Source: Pseudomonadota bacterium (lineage in GTDB: Bacteria; Pseudomonadota; Gammaproteobacteria; Burkholderiales; Gallionellaceae). From it: DNA of 25,477 nucleotides. Of this stretch, positions 21,789-25,477 are shown one piece after another (the stretch's first letter is position 1; each line of letters opens with the position of its first letter). Where the stretch lies: contig JAJXTL010000031.1 in the NCBI GenBank assembly GCA_021783855.1, positions 1 to 25,477 of the forward strand. Reading direction: 5' to 3'. The notes beneath the pieces were generated by a model. That model was given only the letters and a program-made list of their open reading frames with translations. It was not told the DNA's origin and did not search any database. Made by a program: the position numbers and the translations under genes.

Positions 21789-24473
21789 ATGACCACGCGA
21801 AAAATCCTCGTCACCTCCGCACTCCCCTACGCCAACGGCAGCATCCACCTGGGTCATCTGGTCGAATACATCCAGACCGACATCTGGGTACGCTTCCAGA
21901 AAATGCGCGGCCACGAGGTGCATTACGTCTGCGCCGATGACACGCACGGCACGCCCATCATGCTGCGCGCAGAAGCCGAAGGCATCACGCCTGAACAGCT
22001 GATTGCGCGCGTATGGCAGGAACATTACGACGATTTCGCGGCCTTTCACGTCGAGTTCGATCATTACGGCTCGACCAACTCGAACGAGACACGCGATTTT
22101 GCACAGGATATCTACCGCAAGCTCAAAGCCGCCGGCCTGATCGAGGTGCGCTCCATCGAGCAGTATTACGACCCGGTCAAAAACATGTTCCTGCCGGATC
22201 GCTTCATCAAGGGCGAATGCCCGAAGTGTCATGCAAAGGATCAGTACGGCGACAACTGCGAGGTGTGCGGCGCAGCGTATGCCCCTACCGAGTTGATCAA
22301 CCCGTATTCAGCCGTATCGGGTGCCGCGCCCGAAATGCGCCATTCCGACCATTATTTTTTCAAGCTCTCCGCCGACACCTGCCAGCAGTTTTTAAGAGTA
22401 TGGACCCGAAGCGGCTCGCTGCAATCGGAGGCTGCCAACAAGATGCAGGAGTGGCTGGGGGCGGAAGGGGAAAACAAGCTGTCCGACTGGGACATCTCGC
22501 GCGACGCCCCCTATTTCGGCTTCGAGATACCCGACGCGCCGGGCAAGTATTTTTACGTCTGGCTGGACGCGCCGGTCGGCTACATGGGCAGCTTCAAGCA
22601 ACTGTGCAATAAAACCTCCCTCACCCCAACCCTCTCCCGGAGGGAGAGGGAGCACGCACCCCCCTCTCCCTCCGGGAGAGGGTCAGGGGGTGAGGGAACA
22701 ACCCTTGACTTTGACGAATACTGGAAGCCGGGTTCCACCACAGAGCTGTATCATTTCATCGGCAAGGATATCCTGTATTTCCACGCGCTGTTCTGGCCGG
22801 CAATGCTGGAACACGCGGGTTTCCGCACGCCGACCAAATTATTCGCGCACGGCTTTCTGACCGTGAACAATGAAAAGATGAGCAAGTCGCGCGGCACCTT
22901 CATCACCGCACGCAGCTACGTCGAGCACATCAAAAACACCGAATACCTGCGCTACTACTATGCCGCCAAGATCAACGGCACCATGGAGGATCTGGATCTG
23001 AATCTGGAAGATTTCGTCGCCAAGGTGAATTCGGATCTGATCGGCAAATACATCAACATCGCCAGTCGTTGCGCAGGGTTTATCAACAAGCGATTTGGCG
23101 GTCAGCTTGCCAATACACACGAAGACACACTGACATCCGGACAATTGCAAGCAGATTCAGGATTTTACAAGTTGGATGCTTCGCAAGTTGGCAGGATTGC
23201 AGACGCATATGAAAAAAGAGATTTCGCAAAGGCCTTACGGGAAATTATGGCATTTGCAGACTATGCCAATCAGTTTGTTGATCAGCACAAACCTTGGACA
23301 ATAGCCAAAGAAACAGGAAAAGAAGTTGAGTTGCAACAAGTTTGTACGCTGGCGTTAAATATGTTCCGTTGGTTAACGATATTACTCAAACCCGTATTAC
23401 CGGAACTTGCTAAGGATGTAGAGGCATTCTTAAATATTCCGCCGCTAAAGTGGGATGATGCGCATTCCGCATTGCCCGCTGGGCATCAAATCAACGAATA
23501 CAAACACCTGATGACCCGCCTCGATCCCAAATTGATCGAAAAAATGGTTGCCGCCAATCAGGCCTCCCTTGCCCCTGCACCCGCAGCGGATACGCATTCG
23601 CCCGCTCGCCATGCGGAAGCGCAGCAACACAATACAACATCTACCGACTCACTCCCCTCGCCCGCCGGGAGAGGGGCAGGGGGTGAGGGAACACACAAGA
23701 TTTCCATGCCGGAATCTATCAGGGAATTCGCAAGAAAACTGCGCGCTGAACAATCCGAAACCGAATCGTTGATGTGGGCGTTACTCAGAGACAGACAACT
23801 GGGTGGGGCTAAATTTCGCCGCCAGCATCCTGTTGGGCCTTACGTGCTGGATTTCTATTGCCATGAAGCCAATCTTGCAGTCGAACTCGACGGCGGTCAA
23901 CATACCGAGACGATAGTCAAAGATGAAGCTCGAACCGCTTTTCTGAAAGGCAAAGGCATAGATGTGCTGCGTTTCTGGAATAACGAAATGTTGGCTGAAA
24001 CCGAAGCTGTGCTTGAAAAAATATGGGATGAACTTAATGCCCGAAATGTCATTTCAACATCAGTTCACTCACCCCTAACCCCTCTCCAGAAGGGCGAGGG
24101 GAATGTGTCCTCACCCCTGCCACATCTCCCGAAGGAAGAGGGGAAATTCATCAGCATCGAGGATTTTTCCAAGATCGATCTGCGCGTCGCGAAAATCGTC
24201 AATGCCGAGCAAGTCGAGGGTGCTGAAAAACTGCTGAAACTGACGCTGGACATCGGCGAGGAACAACCCCGCACGGTATTCGCCGGCATCAAATCAGCGT
24301 ACGATCCGGAAAAACTCAAGGGGCGCATGACGGTGATGGTCGCCAATCTGGCTCCCCGCAAGATGAAGTTCGGCATGAGCGAAGGCATGGTACTGGCGGC
24401 ATCCGGCGAAACACCCGGCTTGTTTGTCCTGTCGCCGGATGACGGCGCTCAGCCCGGCATGCGCATCAAATAA
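21789..24473 (+). CDS. metG: Methionyl-tRNA synthetase carrying two in-frame repeat insertions, one with a DUF559 domain
   Basis: Charges tRNA-Met; 894 aa against about 677 for E. coli. The catalytic domain is complete: HLGH (20-23), zinc knuckle Cys144, Cys147, Cys157 and Cys160, and KMSKS (363-367). The anticodon-binding helices (about 400-585) and the C-terminal tRNA-binding domain (about 787-894, [14 protein letters not shown]) are intact. Insertion 1 (about 276-304) replaces a surface loop before DFDEYW with translated palindromes. Insertion 2 (about 601-785) lies in the linker before the C-terminal domain. It contains residues 640-750 of a DUF559 endonuclease-like protein, with Asp688, Glu699 and LDGGQH, bracketed by the same palindromes. 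No stop codon occurs. The stretch encoding about 440-555 is clearly AT-richer than the rest. The product is presumably the only, working MetRS. Confidence 0.95.
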   Translation: MTTRKILVTSALPYANGSIHLGHLVEYIQTDIWVRFQKMRGHEVHYVCADDTHGTPIMLRAEAEGITPEQLIARVWQEHYDDFAAFHVEFDHYGSTNSNETRDFAQDIYRKLKAAGLIEVRSIEQYYDPVKNMFLPDRFIKGECPKCHAKDQYGDNCEVCGAAYAPTELINPYSAVSGAAPEMRHSDHYFFKLSADTCQQFLRVWTRSGSLQSEAANKMQEWLGAEGENKLSDWDISRDAPYFGFEIPDAPGKYFYVWLDAPVGYMGSFKQLCNKTSLTPTLSRREREHAPPSPSGRGSGGEGTTLDFDEYWKPGSTTELYHFIGKDILYFHALFWPAMLEHAGFRTPTKLFAHGFLTVNNEKMSKSRGTFITARSYVEHIKNTEYLRYYYAAKINGTMEDLDLNLEDFVAKVNSDLIGKYINIASRCAGFINKRFGGQLANTHEDTLTSGQLQADSGFYKLDASQVGRIADAYEKRDFAKALREIMAFADYANQFVDQHKPWTIAKETGKEVELQQVCTLALNMFRWLTILLKPVLPELAKDVEAFLNIPPLKWDDAHSALPAGHQINEYKHLMTRLDPKLIEKMVAANQASLAPAPAADTHSPARHAEAQQHNTTSTDSLPSPAGRGAGGEGTHKISMPESIREFARKLRAEQSETESLMWALLRDRQLGGAKFRRQHPVGPYVLDFYCHEANLAVELDGGQHTETIVKDEARTAFLKGKGIDVLRFWNNEMLAETEAVLEKIWDELNARNVISTSVHSPLTPLQKGEGNVSSPLPHLPKEEGKFISIEDFSKIDLRVAKIVNAEQVEGAEKLLKLTLDIGEEQPRTVFAGIKSAYDPEKLKGRMTVMVANLAPRKMKFGMSEGMVLAASGETPGLFVLSPDDGAQPGMRIK
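22617..22697 (+). repeat. Two facing REP-like palindromes inside metG
   Basis: Left arm CCCTCACCCCAACCCTCTCC with its own GGAGGGAGAGGG stem; the right arm is close to its reverse complement, with about ten bases between. They are translated as [27 protein letters not shown] in two pieces, in frame. Confidence 0.9.
23650..23690 (+). repeat. REP-like palindrome left of the DUF559 insert
   Basis: CCCCTCGCCCG / CGGGAGAGGGG stem followed by CAGGGGGTGAGGGA. It is the same family as 22617-22697 and points toward the DUF559 coding part. Translated as [15 protein letters not shown]. Confidence 0.85.
23706..24038 (+). other. DUF559 endonuclease-like domain within MetRS
   Basis: In-frame segment starting [20 protein letters not shown]. 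It has [28 protein letters not shown] wording, [21 protein letters not shown] and [12 protein letters not shown], the whole length of a free-standing DUF559 protein. The PD-(D/E)xK-like acids (Asp in VLDF, Glu in VELDG) are kept. The domain has its own ATG with GAGGGA about 15 bases upstream, so an internal product ending with the tRNA-binding domain is conceivable. Confidence 0.88.
24065..24143 (+). repeat. Two REP-like palindromes right of the DUF559 insert
   Basis: 24065-24101 (TCACTCACCCCTAACC..., ending GAGGGG) and 24109-24143 (CCTCACCCCTGCC..., ending GAGGGG). They face the left palindrome in inverted sense. Both are translated without a stop ([23 protein letters not shown]). Confidence 0.85.
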
Positions 24474-24534
24474 TTTATCGTACCTAACGGGCATGGCAGC
24501 AACCACCCCGAATAATGAAACTGCAATACCTGTT

Positions 24535-24570
24535 CCCCTCACCCAAACCCTCTCCCGGAGGGCGAGGGGA
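24535..24570 (+). repeat. REP-like palindrome between metG and the next gene
   Basis: CCCCTCACCCAAACCCTCTCC with GGAGGGCGAGGGG: an intergenic copy of the family inserted in metG, showing that it is dispersed and not a metG feature. Confidence 0.85.
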
Positions 24571-24614
24571 CAAACGTATCGCTACGCGAGTTTCACATTA
24601 ACAAGGGCCTTTGC

Positions 24615-25477
24615 ATGAATTACGACATACTCATCATCGGCACCGGACCCGCCGGACAGCATGCAGCGTGGCAGGCGGCGCGCATGGGCAAACGCTGTGC
24701 GATCATCGAACGCAAACCCAGGATAGGCGGCGCGGGACTGCAAACCGGTACGACACCCAGCAAGGCGATGCGCGAGGTCGCCTACCTGATGACCCGCACA
24801 GGCGGCATGCGTCAGGCACTCACGCCCGAGCGCAGTCGACATGGCCTGCTTGCCGATGCGGTGCGGCGCAAGGAAGGGGTCATCGCCCAGCAGGAATCGG
24901 TCATTCTCCAACGTTTGCTAAATTCAGGTGTCGCACTGATGCCGGGGGAGGCGTCGTTTATCGATGCTCACACCATCCAAGTCGCAGATACAGCCGGCAA
25001 CACGCGCCGGATTTCTGCGGATGTGATCGTGCTTGCCACAGGTTCCCGTCCTCGCCGCCCCTCCAACATTCCGTTCGACAAGAAGACCGTGCTGGACTCC
25101 ACCTCCATCCTCAATCTGCGCCACCTGCCGGAAAGCCTGCTGGTGATAGGCGGCGGTGTGATCGGTTGCGAATTCGTCTCGATCTTTGCCGCGCTGGGTG
25201 TTCAGGTCAGCGTAGTGGACAGTCATGAACAATTGCTCGACTACCTGAGTGAAGACGTGGTCGGCGTGCTGGCCGACAGCTTCCTGAATATGGGCGTTAA
25301 ATTACACATGAAAGAACGCGTCGCCCAAATTCGCCGCGAAGAAAATTCAACATTGACCCTGCTGGAGAGCGGAAAACAGATACGCACCGATGCCGTACTC
25401 TATGCTCAGGGTCGCGAACCCAACAGCGCAGGACTGCGCGTCGAAAACGCGGGCATCATTGCTAAAGACGGCTGGAT
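24615..25477 (+). CDS. sthA: SthA-like pyridine nucleotide-disulfide oxidoreductase, cut by window end
   Basis: Flavoprotein closest by eye to soluble (Si-specific) NAD(P)+ transhydrogenase, which moves hydride between NADPH and NAD+ in the cytosol. 287 residues of about 460 are present. The FAD loop is DILIIGTGPAGQHAAWQAAR and the NAD loop VIGGGVIGCEFVSIFAALG. IVLATGSRPRRP and a third FAD motif (AVLYAQGREPNS) follow. The redox-Cys region reads GGAGLQTGTTPSKAMR. The second Cys is missing, as is normal in SthA (CTHWGTIPSK), but the first is missing too. So it cannot work as a disulfide reductase, and transhydrogenase activity should be checked. The neighbour upstream is metG, with a palindrome between. 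Confidence 0.8.
   Translation, partial: MNYDILIIGTGPAGQHAAWQAARMGKRCAIIERKPRIGGAGLQTGTTPSKAMREVAYLMTRTGGMRQALTPERSRHGLLADAVRRKEGVIAQQESVILQRLLNSGVALMPGEASFIDAHTIQVADTAGNTRRISADVIVLATGSRPRRPSNIPFDKKTVLDSTSILNLRHLPESLLVIGGGVIGCEFVSIFAALGVQVSVVDSHEQLLDYLSEDVVGVLADSFLNMGVKLHMKERVAQIRREENSTLTLLESGKQIRTDAVLYAQGREPNSAGLRVENAGIIAKDGW

Noticed and set aside
24065..24143. metG read as two genes split by palindromes
   Set aside because: The frame is continuous through all insertions, and the C-terminal tRNA-binding domain directly follows; there is no stop codon.

Overview
The window looks like a chromosomal stretch of a betaproteobacterium, probably of the Gallionellaceae/Nitrosomonadales type. The reasons are a neisserial-type porin ending in Phe, a lipoyl-domain dihydrolipoyl dehydrogenase, the housekeeping gene set, and moderately high GC. 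The genus is a guess. I see no rRNA, tRNA, CRISPR array, prophage or complete insertion sequence.

Layout. On the minus strand, 1-7372 carries an RND efflux permease cut by the window edge, an OmpR-type two-component pair (regulator then kinase, overlapping), a general porin with its own terminator, and trpC. On the plus strand, 7537-13063 carries a frameshifted GIY-YIG nuclease remnant between perfect inverted repeats, then proA, lpdA, a DUF4197 exported protein, a YqaA-type membrane protein and a small exported protein. An M17 aminopeptidase (minus) faces thyA, folA and a PAS-GGDEF-hemerythrin protein (plus); the last overlaps folA. A cold-shock gene and an Orn/Lys/Arg decarboxylase with an unusual triplicated leader follow on the minus strand, with a small conserved gene upstream. 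metG and a partial sthA-like gene (plus) close the window.

The genes are mostly ordinary metabolism: proline and tryptophan synthesis, dTMP/folate (thyA-folA), 2-oxoacid dehydrogenase E3, polyamine or acid-stress decarboxylation, and translation. The unusual part is the repeat content. At least seven families of short palindromic or tandem repeats fill the intergenic spaces, and several have entered reading frames without breaking them. metG has two such in-frame insertions. One is a pair of facing REP-like palindromes in the catalytic domain. The other is a complete DUF559 nuclease-like domain, bracketed by the same palindromes, between the anticodon-binding and C-terminal tRNA-binding domains. 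Tandem 7-base repeats encode the linker of LpdA and the N-terminus of FolA as a QSSILNP-like heptapeptide.

The strongest candidate for something undescribed is therefore a class of nuclease ORFs (DUF559 in metG, GIY-YIG before proA) carried between inverted REP-like palindromes. At least one has become a domain of an essential enzyme. No search or alignment could be run; family calls rest on motifs read by eye.
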